From: Marinobacter shengliensis
GTDB taxonomy: Bacteria; Pseudomonadota; Gammaproteobacteria; Pseudomonadales; Oleiphilaceae
DNA length: 64,000 nt
Assembly (NCBI RefSeq): GCF_003007715.1
Contig: NZ_PXNO01000023.1
Coordinates: 124,001-188,000 of the forward strand
Reading direction: 5' to 3'
The translations under genes were made by a program, and so were the position numbers. The notes under the pieces were generated by a model. It did not search any database, was not told the DNA's origin, and worked only from the letters and a program-made list of their open reading frames with translations. Below, one piece after another: positions 31,099 to 40,795 of the stretch. Numbering within the stretch: the stretch's first letter is position 1; the number at the start of each line of letters is the position of its first letter.

Positions 31099-32672
31099 AA
31101 ATCCGTTCCCAAGTCGGCATGGTGCTGAACCTGGACAAGTGCATTGGTTGCCACACCTGTTCCGTCACCTGCAAAAACGTATGGACAAGCCGTGAAGGCA
31201 TGGAATACGCCTGGTTCAACAACGTCGAAACCAAGCCTGGCATCGGCTACCCGAAAGAATGGGAGAACCAGGACAAGTGGAAGGGCGGCTGGATGCGCGA
31301 CAGCTCCGGCAAAATCCGCCCCCGCATCGGCGGCAAGTTCCGGGTACTGGCGAACATCTTCGCCAACCCGGACCTGCCGGAAATCGATGACTACTACGAA
31401 CCGTTTGACTACGACTACCAGCACCTGCACACCGCCGGTGATGTGAAGCACCAGCCGGTCGCCCGGCCACGGTCGCTGATCTCTGGCGAGCGCATGAAGA
31501 AAATCGAATGGGGCCCGAACTGGGAAGAAATCCTGGGCACCGAGTTTGCCAAGCGCCGCAAAGACAAGAACTTTGATCAGGTGCAGGCAGACATTTACGG
31601 CCAGTTCGAAAACACTTTCATGATGTACCTGCCGCGTCTGTGCGAGCACTGCCTGAACCCGGCGTGTGTAGCCAGTTGCCCGAGCGGTGCCATCTACAAG
31701 CGCGAAGAAGACGGCATTGTGCTGATCGACCAGGACAAGTGCCGCGGCTGGCGGATGTGTGTCTCCGGCTGCCCGTACAAGAAGATCTACTTCAACTGGA
31801 AAACCGGCAAATCCGAGAAGTGCATCTTCTGCTACCCGCGTATCGAAGCCGGTCTGCCGACCGTCTGCTCCGAGACCTGTGTAGGCCGTATCCGCTACCT
31901 CGGTGTGCTGCTGTACGACGCAGACCGCATTGAAGAAGTGGCCAGCGCCCCGGGCGAGCACGAGCTGTATGAAAAGCAGCTGGAAATCTTCCTGGACCCG
32001 TTCGACCCGAAAGTGATCGAACAGGCGAAGAAAGACGGCATCCCGATGAACGTGATCGAAGCCGCCCAGCAGAGCCCGGTGTACAAAATGGCGGTGGACT
32101 GGAAACTGGCCCTGCCGCTGCACCCGGAATACCGCACCCTGCCCATGGTGTGGTACGTGCCGCCGCTCAGCCCGATCCAGTCTGCGGCGGAAGCCGGCAA
32201 GGTCGAGTTCGACGGCGTACTGCCGAAGATCGAAAGCCTGCGGATTCCGGTCAAGTACCTGGCGAACCTGCTGACCGCCGGTGACGAGAAGCCCATCGTT
32301 CGCGCTCTGAAGCGGATCATGGCTATGCGTTTGTACAAGCGTGCCGAGACCGTGGAAGGCAAGGAAGACCTGCGAGCGCTGGAGGAGTGCGGCCTGACCA
32401 AAGCCCAGGCGGACGAAATGTACCGCTACCTGGCCATCGCCAACTACGAAGACCGCTTCGTGATTCCGACCAGCCATCGCGAGCTGGCCAAGGAAGCTTT
32501 CCCGGATGCGGACGCCTACGGCGAGCGTGGTGGTTGTGGCTTTAGCTTCGGCGACGGCTGCAACGGTGGTGACAGCGAGTTCAGCCTGTTCGGTGGCAAG
32601 AAGCAGACCACCAGCATGGTCAGCAAGCTGGCGACCGTAAAGCAGGTCGACCCGAAACAGCTGCAGGATTGA
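31095..32672 (+). CDS. narH: Respiratory nitrate reductase beta subunit (iron-sulfur)
   Basis: A 525-residue electron-transfer subunit with four clusters. The cysteine groups are CIGCHTCSVTC near the N-terminus, CEHCLNPACVASCPSG, CRGWRMCVSGCPYKK (Trp replaces a Cys, giving the [3Fe-4S] cluster as in NarH), and CIFCYPRIE with CSETCVGRIRYLG. It passes electrons from the NarI haems to NarG. A Cys/Gly-rich tail (GGCGFSFGDGCNGG) is near the C-terminus. Confidence 0.97.
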   Translation: MKIRSQVGMVLNLDKCIGCHTCSVTCKNVWTSREGMEYAWFNNVETKPGIGYPKEWENQDKWKGGWMRDSSGKIRPRIGGKFRVLANIFANPDLPEIDDYYEPFDYDYQHLHTAGDVKHQPVARPRSLISGERMKKIEWGPNWEEILGTEFAKRRKDKNFDQVQADIYGQFENTFMMYLPRLCEHCLNPACVASCPSGAIYKREEDGIVLIDQDKCRGWRMCVSGCPYKKIYFNWKTGKSEKCIFCYPRIEAGLPTVCSETCVGRIRYLGVLLYDADRIEEVASAPGEHELYEKQLEIFLDPFDPKVIEQAKKDGIPMNVIEAAQQSPVYKMAVDWKLALPLHPEYRTLPMVWYVPPLSPIQSAAEAGKVEFDGVLPKIESLRIPVKYLANLLTAGDEKPIVRALKRIMAMRLYKRAETVEGKEDLRALEECGLTKAQADEMYRYLAIANYEDRFVIPTSHRELAKEAFPDADAYGERGGCGFSFGDGCNGGDSEFSLFGGKKQTTSMVSKLATVKQVDPKQLQD

Positions 32673-32682
32673 GGAGCAAGTT

Positions 32683-33423
32683 ATGCAACTTCTGAAAGTA
32701 CTGGCGCGGGTACTCGAGTACCCCACCGACGAACTGCAGCAATCCAAAGACGCCCTGGTAGCCGCTGTCCTGGAGGACAGCCGGCTGCCCCGGCAGAACA
32801 AGGAACAGCTGCTGACCTGCATCGACCGCCTGTGCGACGGAGACCTGATGGACCTTCAGGAATCCTACGTAGGCACCTTCGACCGGGGCCGGGCCACCTC
32901 CCTGCTGCTGTTCGAACACGTGCATGGTGAGTCCCGTGATCGCGGCCAGGCCATGGTAGACCTGATGGAACAGTATCGGGCCAATGGCCTGGAGATTGAT
33001 GCCCGGGAACTGCCGGACTACCTGCCGTTGTTTCTGGAGTACCTGTCTACCCGGCCATGGGACGAAATCAAAAACTGGCTGGAAGACATCCACCACATCC
33101 TCGGCCTGCTCGGCGAGCGGCTGTACCAGCGTGAAAGCGTCTACCACGTGGTGATGGATTCGCTGCTGGTGCTCTCTGGCCGGAAGACCAACCGCCAGGA
33201 ACTGGCCCAGATCGTTGCCTCGGAAGAGCGCGACGACACGCCGGAAGCCCTGGACAAGGTCTGGGAAGAAGAAATGGTGAAATTTGTGGATGACCAGGGC
33301 AGCTCCTGCAGCACCGGTGGCGTGGTTGGACAACGCCGCCGTGAGCTGGAACAGACCCAGACCATTCACCTGAGTGATCAGCTGATGACGGACGCTACCC
33401 CCCGTCAGGCAGGGCGCGCGTAA
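32683..33423 (+). CDS. narJ: NarJ molybdenum cofactor-assembly chaperone of nitrate reductase
   Basis: A 246-residue TorD/NarJ-type helical chaperone needed to mature NarG, not part of the final enzyme. ARVLEYPTDELQQSK is the typical start, and FEHVHGESRDRGQAMVDL and LPDYLPLFLEYLS are the family core. GAGGAG precedes the ATG. The C-terminal tail after residue ~195 contains SSCSTGGV and is poorly conserved in the family. Confidence 0.94.
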   Translation: MQLLKVLARVLEYPTDELQQSKDALVAAVLEDSRLPRQNKEQLLTCIDRLCDGDLMDLQESYVGTFDRGRATSLLLFEHVHGESRDRGQAMVDLMEQYRANGLEIDARELPDYLPLFLEYLSTRPWDEIKNWLEDIHHILGLLGERLYQRESVYHVVMDSLLVLSGRKTNRQELAQIVASEERDDTPEALDKVWEEEMVKFVDDQGSSCSTGGVVGQRRRELEQTQTIHLSDQLMTDATPRQAGRA

Positions 33424-33441
33424 GCGCAGGAGGAAATGACA

Positions 33442-34119
33442 ATGTCCTATCTACACACACTGGTTTTCGGGGTATACCCGTACATCGCCCTGGCGGTCCT
33501 GTTCATCGGAACCTGGGCGCGCTATGACCACGGTCAGTTCACCTGGAAAGCCCATTCCAGCCAGATGCTGAGAAAGAAAAACATGGTACTGGCCAGCGTG
33601 CTGTTCCATGTGGGTATCCTGGTGATCTTCTTCGGCCACCTGGTTGGCCTGTTGGCGCCGAAATGGGCCTACGAATGGCTGATGACGCCCGGCCAGAAAC
33701 AGGTCATGGCCGTGGTGGTCGGCGGCATCGCCGGCGTTATGTGCCTGATTGGCGGCGCCATGCTCGCCTACCGCCGCCTGACCGACCCGCGGGTTCGTGC
33801 CAGCAGCACCGTCGCTGACAATCTGGTCATCATCATCCTGGTGGTGCAGGTCGCCCTCGGCCTGGCCACCATCCTGCCCACCATGGGGCACCTGGATGGC
33901 TCCGAAATGCTCAAGTTCTCTGCCTGGGCACAAGGCGTGCTGACCCTGCAGGGCGGTGTGGCTGGCCACATTGCGGATGTGCACTGGATCTACAAAACCC
34001 ACATCTTCCTGGGCCTGACCATCTTCGTACTCTTCCCGTTCACCCGACTGGTGCACATGCTCAGCGTGCCGGTGGAGTATTTCGGCCGGAAGTACCAGGT
34101 GGTTCGCAAACGCGCGTAA
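33442..34119 (+). CDS. narI: Respiratory nitrate reductase gamma subunit (cytochrome b)
   Basis: A 225-residue membrane subunit with five helices and two b-haems. The haem histidines are in LFHVGILVIFFGHLVGL and in HWIYKTHIFLGLT with TRLVHMLSVPVEY. It oxidises quinol and feeds NarH. I choose the second ATG (MSYLHTLVFG) because AGGAGG is 8 bases upstream; the first ATG is too close to it. A hairpin follows before ppiC. Confidence 0.95.
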   Translation: MSYLHTLVFGVYPYIALAVLFIGTWARYDHGQFTWKAHSSQMLRKKNMVLASVLFHVGILVIFFGHLVGLLAPKWAYEWLMTPGQKQVMAVVVGGIAGVMCLIGGAMLAYRRLTDPRVRASSTVADNLVIIILVVQVALGLATILPTMGHLDGSEMLKFSAWAQGVLTLQGGVAGHIADVHWIYKTHIFLGLTIFVLFPFTRLVHMLSVPVEYFGRKYQVVRKRA

Positions 34120-34129
34120 TGATGAGATT

Positions 34130-34155
34130 GCCACGGAGCCTGCCGGCTCCGTGGC
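34130..34155 (+). terminator. Strong hairpin between narI and ppiC
   Basis: GCCACGGAGC and GCTCCGTGGC form a perfect 10-bp stem with a 6-base loop. There is no T-run after it, so it is more likely an mRNA-stabilising or attenuating element than a full terminator. Confidence 0.55.
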
Positions 34156-34179
34156 AAAGAATCTTTCTGGAGAAGCAAC

Positions 34180-34986
34180 ATGCAAATAATCCCCGTCGGC
34201 GAAGCCGGCAAACCCAGAAACCAGTTCCCTCCGGTGTACGTGGGTGACACGCTGATCCACGAAGACGACATCGCCCGGGAAATGCAGCACCATCCCGCCG
34301 AAGAATTGGCCGAAGCCTGGCACGAAGCCGCCAAAAGCCTCGTCATCCGCGAGTTACTCCTGCAACAGGCCAGCCGCCTGAACCTGGACAACATCGAAGA
34401 CGAAGAAGACCGCATCGCCCGGGTACTGGAACTCGAACTCAACGTCCCGGACCCCGATGAACAGGACTGCGAACGCTTCTACGCCGCCAACCCCGGCCGA
34501 TTCTGCAGCCCCACCATCATGGCCGTCAGCCACATACTCCTGGCTGCCGCCCCGGACGACATCGAAGAACGCATACGCCAGGAAGAAGCCGGCCGACAAC
34601 TCCTGACCGCCCTCCTGGACGGCCGCTCACAGTTCAACCAACTGGCCAAACAATACTCCGCCTGCGAATCCCGCCACCAGGGCGGCAGCCTGGGGCAGAT
34701 CAGCAAAGGCCAGACCGTCGAAGAATTCGAACGCCCGGTCCTCAGCCTCACCGAAGGTTTGAATCCCGAACTCATCGAAACCCGCTACGGCTGGCACATC
34801 GTCCGGGTAGACCAACGAATCGACGGCGAACAGCTCCCGTACGAACACGTCAAACCCCAGATTCGCCAATACCTGAGCGAAAGCGTCACCCGCCGCGCCT
34901 TCCGCCAGTACCTGCAAGTCCTGGCCGTTGAAACCGGCATAGAAGGCGTCGACCTGGAGCTGCCGGATTCGCCGTTGATGCAATGA
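34180..34986 (+). CDS. PpiC/NifM-type peptidyl-prolyl cis-trans isomerase of the nar cluster
   Basis: A 268-residue cytosolic parvulin. The parvulin domain is at about residues 110-215: SHILLAA, LLDGRSQFNQLAKQYSACES, GGSLGQISKGQTVEEFE and ETRYGWHIVRVD. The N-terminal ~100 residues are helical as in NifM/SurA-like proteins. A similar gene follows narGHJI in Pseudomonas, where it is thought to help fold the reductase. No signal peptide is present, consistent with the cytoplasmic location of NarGH. Confidence 0.88.
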   Translation: MQIIPVGEAGKPRNQFPPVYVGDTLIHEDDIAREMQHHPAEELAEAWHEAAKSLVIRELLLQQASRLNLDNIEDEEDRIARVLELELNVPDPDEQDCERFYAANPGRFCSPTIMAVSHILLAAAPDDIEERIRQEEAGRQLLTALLDGRSQFNQLAKQYSACESRHQGGSLGQISKGQTVEEFERPVLSLTEGLNPELIETRYGWHIVRVDQRIDGEQLPYEHVKPQIRQYLSESVTRRAFRQYLQVLAVETGIEGVDLELPDSPLMQ

Positions 34987-35052
34987 GAACTCTGGTGAGG
35001 CGGATTCGTCCCGGAGGAGAAAGCCTAGCGATTTCACCTGAGTCTGGAGGCG

Positions 35053-35155
35053 TTGGGCGGGATCAGCTTTCCAAAACCTTGCGGAGCCATGGATGGCGGA
35101 GCAGAGCGTACAGGGAAGTATTCACAGCGTGTTTTGGAAAGCTGATCCCGCCCAA
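35053..35155 (+). repeat. Palindromic repeat element, copy 1
   Basis: Two perfectly complementary 25-bp arms (35053-35077 and 35131-35155) enclose a 53-base centre. Inner arm ends are CTTTCCAAAAC/GTTTTGGAAAG; the centre begins TGCGGAGCCATGGATGGCGG and ends TATTCACAGCGT. The same centre recurs at 40796-40908 (reversed) and 44753-44867. The outer arm (TTGGGCGGGATCAG) is not shared with the other copies. It lies after ppiC. Confidence 0.9.
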
Positions 35156-35197
35156 TGACGGCGCTCCAACCCCCAAACTAGTTAGCAGGGCGAATAA

Positions 35198-35211
35198 TTG
35201 AGTTAAGTCAA
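35198..35211. promoter_or_regulatory. FNR/DNR box before dnr
   Basis: TTGAGTTAAGTCAA keeps the TTGA-N6-TCAA core. A TATACC -10 at 35233-35238 gives a predicted start near 35245, placing the box at about -41.5. It allows FNR control or autoregulation of dnr. Confidence 0.65.
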
Positions 35212-35325
35212 CTACTCAACAAGAACCCGCCTTATACCCCCATCGGGGGAGCGATTTTTCACCACTATCCCTCTACTATTTAAAACAAGATATTGAATGC
35301 ATGAATATGCAGAGAGGATACCCCA

Positions 35326-36075
35326 ATGGCCGTCACCCAAAGCGCCGAAAGCCGATACACCAAACCCGTACTCGTCGCCATCAACAAACCGCTTGATGAA
35401 GAAGACGGCCTGGAAGCACTACGCAGCCACGCCCTGTTCCGCAGCCTCAAAGCCCACGACCTGGACTACCTCATCCAGCAGTCCCGGCGCCTGCGTCTCG
35501 GCCACCACCAGCTGCTCTACCGCCAGGACATGCCAGCGCACCACTTCTTCTTTGTGATCAGCGGCCGCCTCAGACTCTACCGCCTGGACTCCTCCGGCAT
35601 CGACAGAACCCTCGACAGCATCGCCCCCGGCGACTGCTTCGCCGAAGTCATGATCTACGCCGATCCGCCAAGGTACGCCTGCTACGCCGAAGCACTCAAA
35701 TCCAGCGAAGTGCTGATGATCCCGGTCAAAGCCTATCAGGACCTGCTCGACCGGCACCCGGAGTATGCCCAGGCCGCGCTTCGCCATTACGCCATGCGCG
35801 CCGTCACACGGTTCCACGACCTGGAAATCATGACCGTCCAGAACGCCCGTGACCGCCTGATCCGCTACTTGATTGACCTGCTGCCTAATGGCGCCCTGGA
35901 AGGGGGCGAAGTTGAACTGCCCCTGCCCAAATGCCTGGTGGCTTCGCGCCTGGCCATGCAGCCGGAAACCTTCTCCCGGATATTGGCCGATCTAAAGTCC
36001 AACGGCCTGGTTCGGGTGAACCGCAGCAAACTATTCATTTCCGATCCTCAGCGACTGATCGAAATCAGCCAGTAG
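35326..36075 (+). CDS. dnr: DNR-type Crp/Fnr regulator of denitrification
   Basis: A 249-residue Crp/Fnr protein. The N-terminal cyclic-nucleotide-type barrel (FRSLKAHDLDYLIQQSRRL, FFFVISGRLRLYRL, GDCFAEVMIY) lacks the N-terminal cysteine cluster of FNR, so it is not an oxygen-labile Fe-S sensor. The C-terminal HTH has KCLVASRLAMQPETFSRILADL, with the E--SR residues that read TTGAT-type sites. DNR proteins bind haem and sense NO. Located between the nar and nos clusters, it is the likely regulator of the boxes listed here. A terminator follows directly. Confidence 0.88.
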   Translation: MAVTQSAESRYTKPVLVAINKPLDEEDGLEALRSHALFRSLKAHDLDYLIQQSRRLRLGHHQLLYRQDMPAHHFFFVISGRLRLYRLDSSGIDRTLDSIAPGDCFAEVMIYADPPRYACYAEALKSSEVLMIPVKAYQDLLDRHPEYAQAALRHYAMRAVTRFHDLEIMTVQNARDRLIRYLIDLLPNGALEGGEVELPLPKCLVASRLAMQPETFSRILADLKSNGLVRVNRSKLFISDPQRLIEISQ

Positions 36076-36080
36076 CTTTC

Positions 36081-36101
36081 GGGTCCTCCGGACCCTTTTT
36101 T
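36081..36101 (+). terminator. Rho-independent terminator of dnr
   Basis: GGGTCC-TCC-GGACCC stem-loop followed by six T residues, 6 bp after the dnr stop. Confidence 0.88.
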
Positions 36102-36130
36102 CCAATTTTCGCCAAGTCAGGGGCATCATT

Positions 36131-36532
36131 ATGATCAGCAGTTACCAGGACCTTGTGAAGGCCAGCCAGAACGAACATGAGCCCCAGCGATTCCTGTTCG
36201 TGTTTTGCAAAGCCGAGCTGCCAGATGATGCATCCGCTGCCGAGCGGGCCGCCTTCGAACGTGGTGAGGGTGGGGCGCTGACCCCGGTAATCTGCGTGGA
36301 TAAAACCCCTGAGGAAGCGCCAGACTTCACTGTGTTGGCTGAAGAATCCCGAACCACCGGCCAAGACTGGGATATGGTGTTCGTGGCGGCCATGTCTGGC
36401 CGTGGCGGCATAGAACCCTCCAGTGATGAAGCCCAGCAACCCATGACCATGATGGTCGAAAGCATCCGTATGGGTAACGTTGGCAATTACCTACCCCTCG
36501 ATCAATCCGGCCAGGCCGTGAGCCTGGGCTGA
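36131..36532 (+). CDS. Conserved protein of unknown function beside dnr and nos
   Basis: A 133-residue soluble acidic protein (QRFLFVFCKAELPDDASAAE, GGALTPVICVDKTPEE, DWDMVFVAAMSGRGG). I recognise it as a family often seen in Pseudomonas-type genomes and sometimes labelled 'ribonucleotide reductase subunit alpha', for which I see no catalytic evidence. It lies between the dnr terminator and the nosR promoter as its own unit. The repeated short beta-type strands suggest a small alpha/beta fold. Confidence 0.75.
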   Translation: MISSYQDLVKASQNEHEPQRFLFVFCKAELPDDASAAERAAFERGEGGALTPVICVDKTPEEAPDFTVLAEESRTTGQDWDMVFVAAMSGRGGIEPSSDEAQQPMTMMVESIRMGNVGNYLPLDQSGQAVSLG

Positions 36533-36573
36533 ACCGGTCCGGTTACGCCGCTGGCGTATCCAAAAAGAGGTAT

Positions 36574-36587
36574 GTGATTTTTATCAA
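36574..36587. promoter_or_regulatory. FNR/DNR box before nosR
   Basis: GTGATTTTTATCAA matches TTGAT-N4-ATCAA at nine of ten fixed positions. A start 41.5 bp from its centre would be near 36622, 10 bp before the GTG of nosR and 34 bp before an internal ATG at 36656. The -10 is weak. Confidence 0.6.
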
Positions 36588-36631
36588 TCATTGTCCACCC
36601 TAGTTGTATTCCGATTGGATTGGGGGTTTGA

Positions 36632-38776
36632 GTGTTCAGGGAATCTGTTCTCGTAATGCTGGCATTGATGCTTCTTGCATCGGTTGCCAGCGCCACGTCG
36701 CTCAGTGAATACGAGCCCGTTGCCGGCCGGCAGGTGATCCAGGTTGCCATTCCGTCGGTCACTCGCTATGAGCCCCGGGAAGACAACCGGGCCATCCAGG
36801 AACTCTACGCCGGCGATGAACTGGTGGGCTACGCCTACCAGACCCTCGATTTCGTGCAAACCCCGGCATACTCCGGTAAGCCCTTGAACGCCATGGTGGT
36901 GCTGGATACCGAAGGCGAGATTAAAGGCGCACGGGTGATCCATCACGATGAACCGATTCTCTTGATCGGTATTCCCGAAGCCAAGATGCATGAGTTCACT
37001 GACCAATACGCCGGCCTGAAAGCTGACCAGCGAGTAACCGTTGGGGGAAAATCGTCCGAACGCAGGGTGGCGGTGGATGGGCTGTCTGGTGCGACCGTCA
37101 CGGTCATGGTCATCAACGAAGTCATTATGCGCACGGCGCATCGAGTTGGCGGTGAGCTGGGCCTGGTCGAAGGCGTTGGCGTTGGTAAGCGGCCACCCAA
37201 GGCGGAAGTGATCAAGGACAGCTTTCGGCAACGTTCCTGGACAGAATTAACCGGTGATGGCTCCATTCGCCGGATGCTGCTGACCCGGGGCCAGGTGGAT
37301 GATGCCTTTGCCGGTGGGCCGGCAGAGGGTTTTGAAACTGCCGCACCGGATCAGCGTGACGAACCCCTGATCGATTTATACACCGCTTACCTGGATGTGC
37401 CTTCCATTGGCCGTAACCTGTTGGGTGATCGCCAGTACGAGTGGTTGATGTCTGAGTTGAAGGAAGGCGAGCATGCCATTGCGGTGCTGGCCACCGGGTC
37501 CTACTCCTTCCGTGGTTCAGGCTATGTGCGTGGCGGTATCTTTGATCGCTTGCAGATCCGCCAGTTCGGAGACACCTTCAACTTCCGTGACCTGGACTAC
37601 TATCGCCTGAGCGATGTGTACCTGGGCGATATGCCGCGCCTGCCGGAAATGGCCATTTTCATCATTCGCCAGCAATACAATTTCGACCCCGGCGAACCCT
37701 GGTCCCTGGAGCTGACCGTAAAGCGCCAGACCGGCCCTCTGGACAGCGAATTTGCGGTGTTCCCCCTGGAATACCAACTGCCTGACAAGTATTACACCCG
37801 TGCGGAACCCGAGCTTACCCAGGAAGAGTGGTTGGAAGAGCAACCCATGTGGGTTCAGGTCTGGTATCAGAAGCAGTTCCAGATCATCGTGGTTGGTTTT
37901 GGTATTGCGGTGCTGCTGTTCATCCTGTTCTTCCAGGACTGGTTGGTACAAAAGCCGCGGATGATGCGCTGGATTCGCCATGCATTCCTGACCTACACCC
38001 TGTTCTTTATTGGTTGGTATGCCCTCGGGCAGTTGTCGATTGTCAACGTACTGACCTTTGTGAACAGCGTGATCAGCGGCTTCCGCTGGGAAACTTTCCT
38101 GATTGATCCGATGCTATTCATTCTCTGGTCGGTGGTGGCTGGCATCGTATTGCTCTGGGGGCGAGCGGTTTACTGCGGCTGGCTGTGCCCGTTCGGCGCC
38201 CTGCAGGAACTGACCAACGAAATTGCCCGCAAACTGAAGGTGCCCCAGTACACCGTGCCGTTTGCCGTGCATGAGCGCCTCTGGGCCATCAAATACATCA
38301 TTCTTCTGGTGTTGTTTGGTGTTTCCCTGGAGTCGCTTGCTACCGCAGAAAGAATGGCAGAGGTGGAACCCTTCAAAACCGCCATTACGCTCCGCTTCGA
38401 TCGCACCTGGCCCTTCGTCACTTACGCCCTGTTGTTGCTGGTGGTCAACCTGTTCACCCGGAAGGTGTTCTGCCGCTACTTGTGCCCGCTGGGAGCCGCC
38501 CTGGCTCTGCCTTCCAAGCTGCGGGTGTTCGACTGGCTCAAGCGCCGCAAAGAGTGCGGTAACCCCTGCCGCCTCTGCGACCACGAATGTGAGGTGCAGG
38601 CTATCCATCCGGATGGGCACATCAATTACATGGAGTGCCACTACTGCCTGGATTGCCAGATGACCTATTTCGATGACCACAAGTGCCCACCGCTGATCGT
38701 CAAGCGCCGGGGCAAACGCCGTGGTCACAACGCACCGGGCCACCCGGAGGAGATCCCCGTGGTTCAGGTGAACTGA
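36632..38776 (+). CDS. nosR: NosR regulatory/electron-transfer flavoprotein of N2O reduction
   Basis: A 714-residue membrane protein required for nosZ expression and activity. A signal sequence is followed by a periplasmic FMN-binding domain with the flavinylation motif SGATVT (near residue 155). About six helices follow, with CGWLCPFGALQE and CRYLCPLGAALALP motifs, then a cytoplasmic ferredoxin-like end (CGNPCRLCDHECEV, MECHYCLDCQ). The GTG start is used as it gives the full leader; an ATG at 36656 is possible if transcription starts near 36622. First gene of nosRZDFYL. Confidence 0.95.
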   Translation: MFRESVLVMLALMLLASVASATSLSEYEPVAGRQVIQVAIPSVTRYEPREDNRAIQELYAGDELVGYAYQTLDFVQTPAYSGKPLNAMVVLDTEGEIKGARVIHHDEPILLIGIPEAKMHEFTDQYAGLKADQRVTVGGKSSERRVAVDGLSGATVTVMVINEVIMRTAHRVGGELGLVEGVGVGKRPPKAEVIKDSFRQRSWTELTGDGSIRRMLLTRGQVDDAFAGGPAEGFETAAPDQRDEPLIDLYTAYLDVPSIGRNLLGDRQYEWLMSELKEGEHAIAVLATGSYSFRGSGYVRGGIFDRLQIRQFGDTFNFRDLDYYRLSDVYLGDMPRLPEMAIFIIRQQYNFDPGEPWSLELTVKRQTGPLDSEFAVFPLEYQLPDKYYTRAEPELTQEEWLEEQPMWVQVWYQKQFQIIVVGFGIAVLLFILFFQDWLVQKPRMMRWIRHAFLTYTLFFIGWYALGQLSIVNVLTFVNSVISGFRWETFLIDPMLFILWSVVAGIVLLWGRAVYCGWLCPFGALQELTNEIARKLKVPQYTVPFAVHERLWAIKYIILLVLFGVSLESLATAERMAEVEPFKTAITLRFDRTWPFVTYALLLLVVNLFTRKVFCRYLCPLGAALALPSKLRVFDWLKRRKECGNPCRLCDHECEVQAIHPDGHINYMECHYCLDCQMTYFDDHKCPPLIVKRRGKRRGHNAPGHPEEIPVVQVN

Positions 38777-38838
38777 GCAGTACCTATAAAAAGCCATGAG
38801 AAGCTAAAACCGCCATAACCAATAACGGAGTTGTCGCT

Positions 38839-40734
38839 ATGAGCAAGAAAGATGATCTGAGCCAGAACGCACCGGAGGTTCCCGAAGGTGGCCTGAGCCG
38901 TCGCCGCTTTATGGGGGCCGCGGCCCTGGCCGGCGTGGCTGGTGCAACTGGCCTCGGCACCACCATGATGACCCGCGAATCGTTCGCCGCCGCAGCCCGA
39001 GACGCCCGCAACAAGGCCCATATTGAGCCAGGGGAGCTGGATGAGTACTACGGCTTCTGGAGCGGTGGGCATCAGGGTGAAGTGCGTGTTCTGGGTGTTC
39101 CGTCCATGCGCGAGCTGATGCGAATTCCAGTGTTCAACGTGGACTCTGCCACCGGCTGGGGCATCACTGACGAAAGCAAGGAAATCCTGGGTAAAGACAA
39201 GCTGTACCTGAACGGTGACTGTCACCACCCGCACGTCTCGATGGACGATGGCCACTACGATGGCAAGTACCTGTTCATCAACGACAAGGCCAACAGCCGG
39301 ATCGCCCGTATCCGCCTGGATATCTTCAAGACTGACAAGGTCACCCATATCCCGAACGTTCAGGCGATTCACGGTCTGCGTCTTCAGAAGGTGCCGCGCA
39401 CCAAGTATGTTTTCTGTAACGCGGAATTCGTGATTCCACAGCCGAACGATGGCAGCGATTACAGCCTTGAGAACAGCTACACCATGTTTACGGCCGTAGA
39501 CGCAGACACCATGGAAGTGGCATGGCAGGTGATTGTCGACGGCAACCTGGATAACACCGATGCGGACTTCACCGGCAAATATGCAGCCTCTACCTGCTAC
39601 AACTCCGAGAAAGCCGTAGACCTGGCCGGTACCATGCGTAACGACCGTGACTGGGTGGTGGTGTTCAACGTTGAGCGTATTGAAGCGGCCGTGAAAGCCG
39701 GCAACTTCAAAACCATCGGTGATTCCAAGGTGCCCGTGGTTGAGGGGCGCAAGGGTTCCGACGTTACCCGTTACATTCCGGTGCCGAAGAACCCTCACGG
39801 CCTGAATACCTCCCCCGATGGCAAGTACTTCATTGCCAACGGCAAATTGTCTCCGACCGTGTCCATCATTGCCATCGACAAGCTCAATGATCTGTTTGAT
39901 GACAAGATCGGTGACCGCGATCCGATTGTTGCGGAGCCGGAGCTGGGTCTTGGGCCTCTGCATACCACGTTCGATGGTCGCGGCAATGCTTACACCACGC
40001 TGTTTATCGACAGCCAGGTGGCCAAGTGGAACATTGACGATGCCATCAAGCACTACAATGGCGAGAAAGTGAATTACATCCGCCAGAAGCTGGATGTTCA
40101 CTACCAGCCGGGCCATAACCACGCGTCGCTGACTGAATCCCGCGATGCGGATGGCAAGTGGCTGGTGGTGCTGTCGAAGTTCTCCAAGGACCGTTTCCTG
40201 CCGGTAGGCCCGCTGCACCCGGAGAACGATCAGCTGATCGATATTTCCGGCGAGGAAATGAAACTGGTACACGACGGCCCTGCTTTCGCTGAACCGCACG
40301 ACTGCATCCTTGTGCGCCGTGACCAGATCCGTCCGAAGAAGATCTGGGACCGGAACGATCCTTATTTTGCCTCTACCCGTGCGCAGGCTGAGAAAGACGG
40401 CGTGACGCTGGAAGCGGATAACAAGGTTATCCGGGATGGCAAGAAGGTTCGTGTGTACATGACCTCTGTGGCACCTCAGTTCGGGATGCTGGAGTTCAAG
40501 GTGAAGGAGGGTGATGAGGTTACGGTGGTTGTGACCAATCTGGACTCCATTGAGGATGTGACTCACGGGTTCTGTATGGTGAACCATGGTGTGAGTATGG
40601 AGATCAGTCCTCAGCAGACGGCATCGGTGACCTTTACGGCGGGTAAGCCTGGGGTTTACTGGTACTACTGCAACTGGTTCTGCCATGCGCTGCATATGGA
40701 GATGGGTGGTCGCATGTTGGTCGAGAAGGCCTGA
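38839..40734 (+). CDS. nosZ: Nitrous oxide reductase (clade I, Tat-exported)
   Basis: A 631-residue periplasmic copper enzyme that reduces N2O to N2. The Tat leader has [14 protein letters not shown] and cleavage near SFA-AA. The N-terminal propeller carries the CuZ histidines ([27 protein letters not shown]). The CuA site near the C-terminus is [12 protein letters not shown]. The Tat signal and the nosRZDFYL order mark the clade I (proteobacterial) type. The gene is 62 bp after nosR. Confidence 0.98.
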   Translation: MSKKDDLSQNAPEVPEGGLSRRRFMGAAALAGVAGATGLGTTMMTRESFAAAARDARNKAHIEPGELDEYYGFWSGGHQGEVRVLGVPSMRELMRIPVFNVDSATGWGITDESKEILGKDKLYLNGDCHHPHVSMDDGHYDGKYLFINDKANSRIARIRLDIFKTDKVTHIPNVQAIHGLRLQKVPRTKYVFCNAEFVIPQPNDGSDYSLENSYTMFTAVDADTMEVAWQVIVDGNLDNTDADFTGKYAASTCYNSEKAVDLAGTMRNDRDWVVVFNVERIEAAVKAGNFKTIGDSKVPVVEGRKGSDVTRYIPVPKNPHGLNTSPDGKYFIANGKLSPTVSIIAIDKLNDLFDDKIGDRDPIVAEPELGLGPLHTTFDGRGNAYTTLFIDSQVAKWNIDDAIKHYNGEKVNYIRQKLDVHYQPGHNHASLTESRDADGKWLVVLSKFSKDRFLPVGPLHPENDQLIDISGEEMKLVHDGPAFAEPHDCILVRRDQIRPKKIWDRNDPYFASTRAQAEKDGVTLEADNKVIRDGKKVRVYMTSVAPQFGMLEFKVKEGDEVTVVVTNLDSIEDVTHGFCMVNHGVSMEISPQQTASVTFTAGKPGVYWYYCNWFCHALHMEMGGRMLVEKA

Positions 40735-40753
40735 TAGCTTCTGACCTTGGTTC

Positions 40754-40775
40754 GGGGTCCCTTTTTTGGGGCCCC
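40754..40775 (+). terminator. Hairpin after nosZ
   Basis: GGGGTCCC and GGGGCCCC pair (one G-T) around a loop of six T. No T-run follows, so it may slow decay or partly terminate between nosZ and nosD rather than stop all transcription. Confidence 0.55.
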
Positions 40776-40795
40776 AGCCTTCAAGTATTGGTGAA

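Larger units (their letters stand above)
34987..35325. other. 339-bp intergenic stretch
   Basis: Holds one palindromic repeat element (35053-35155), the DNR-type box at 35198-35211, a short CCCC-ATC-GGGG hairpin near 35238, and the dnr leader. No further gene is visible. Confidence 0.7.

Noticed and set aside
31080-32822. A long open frame antisense to narH
   Set aside because: Codon shadow; low-complexity translation without a start signal.
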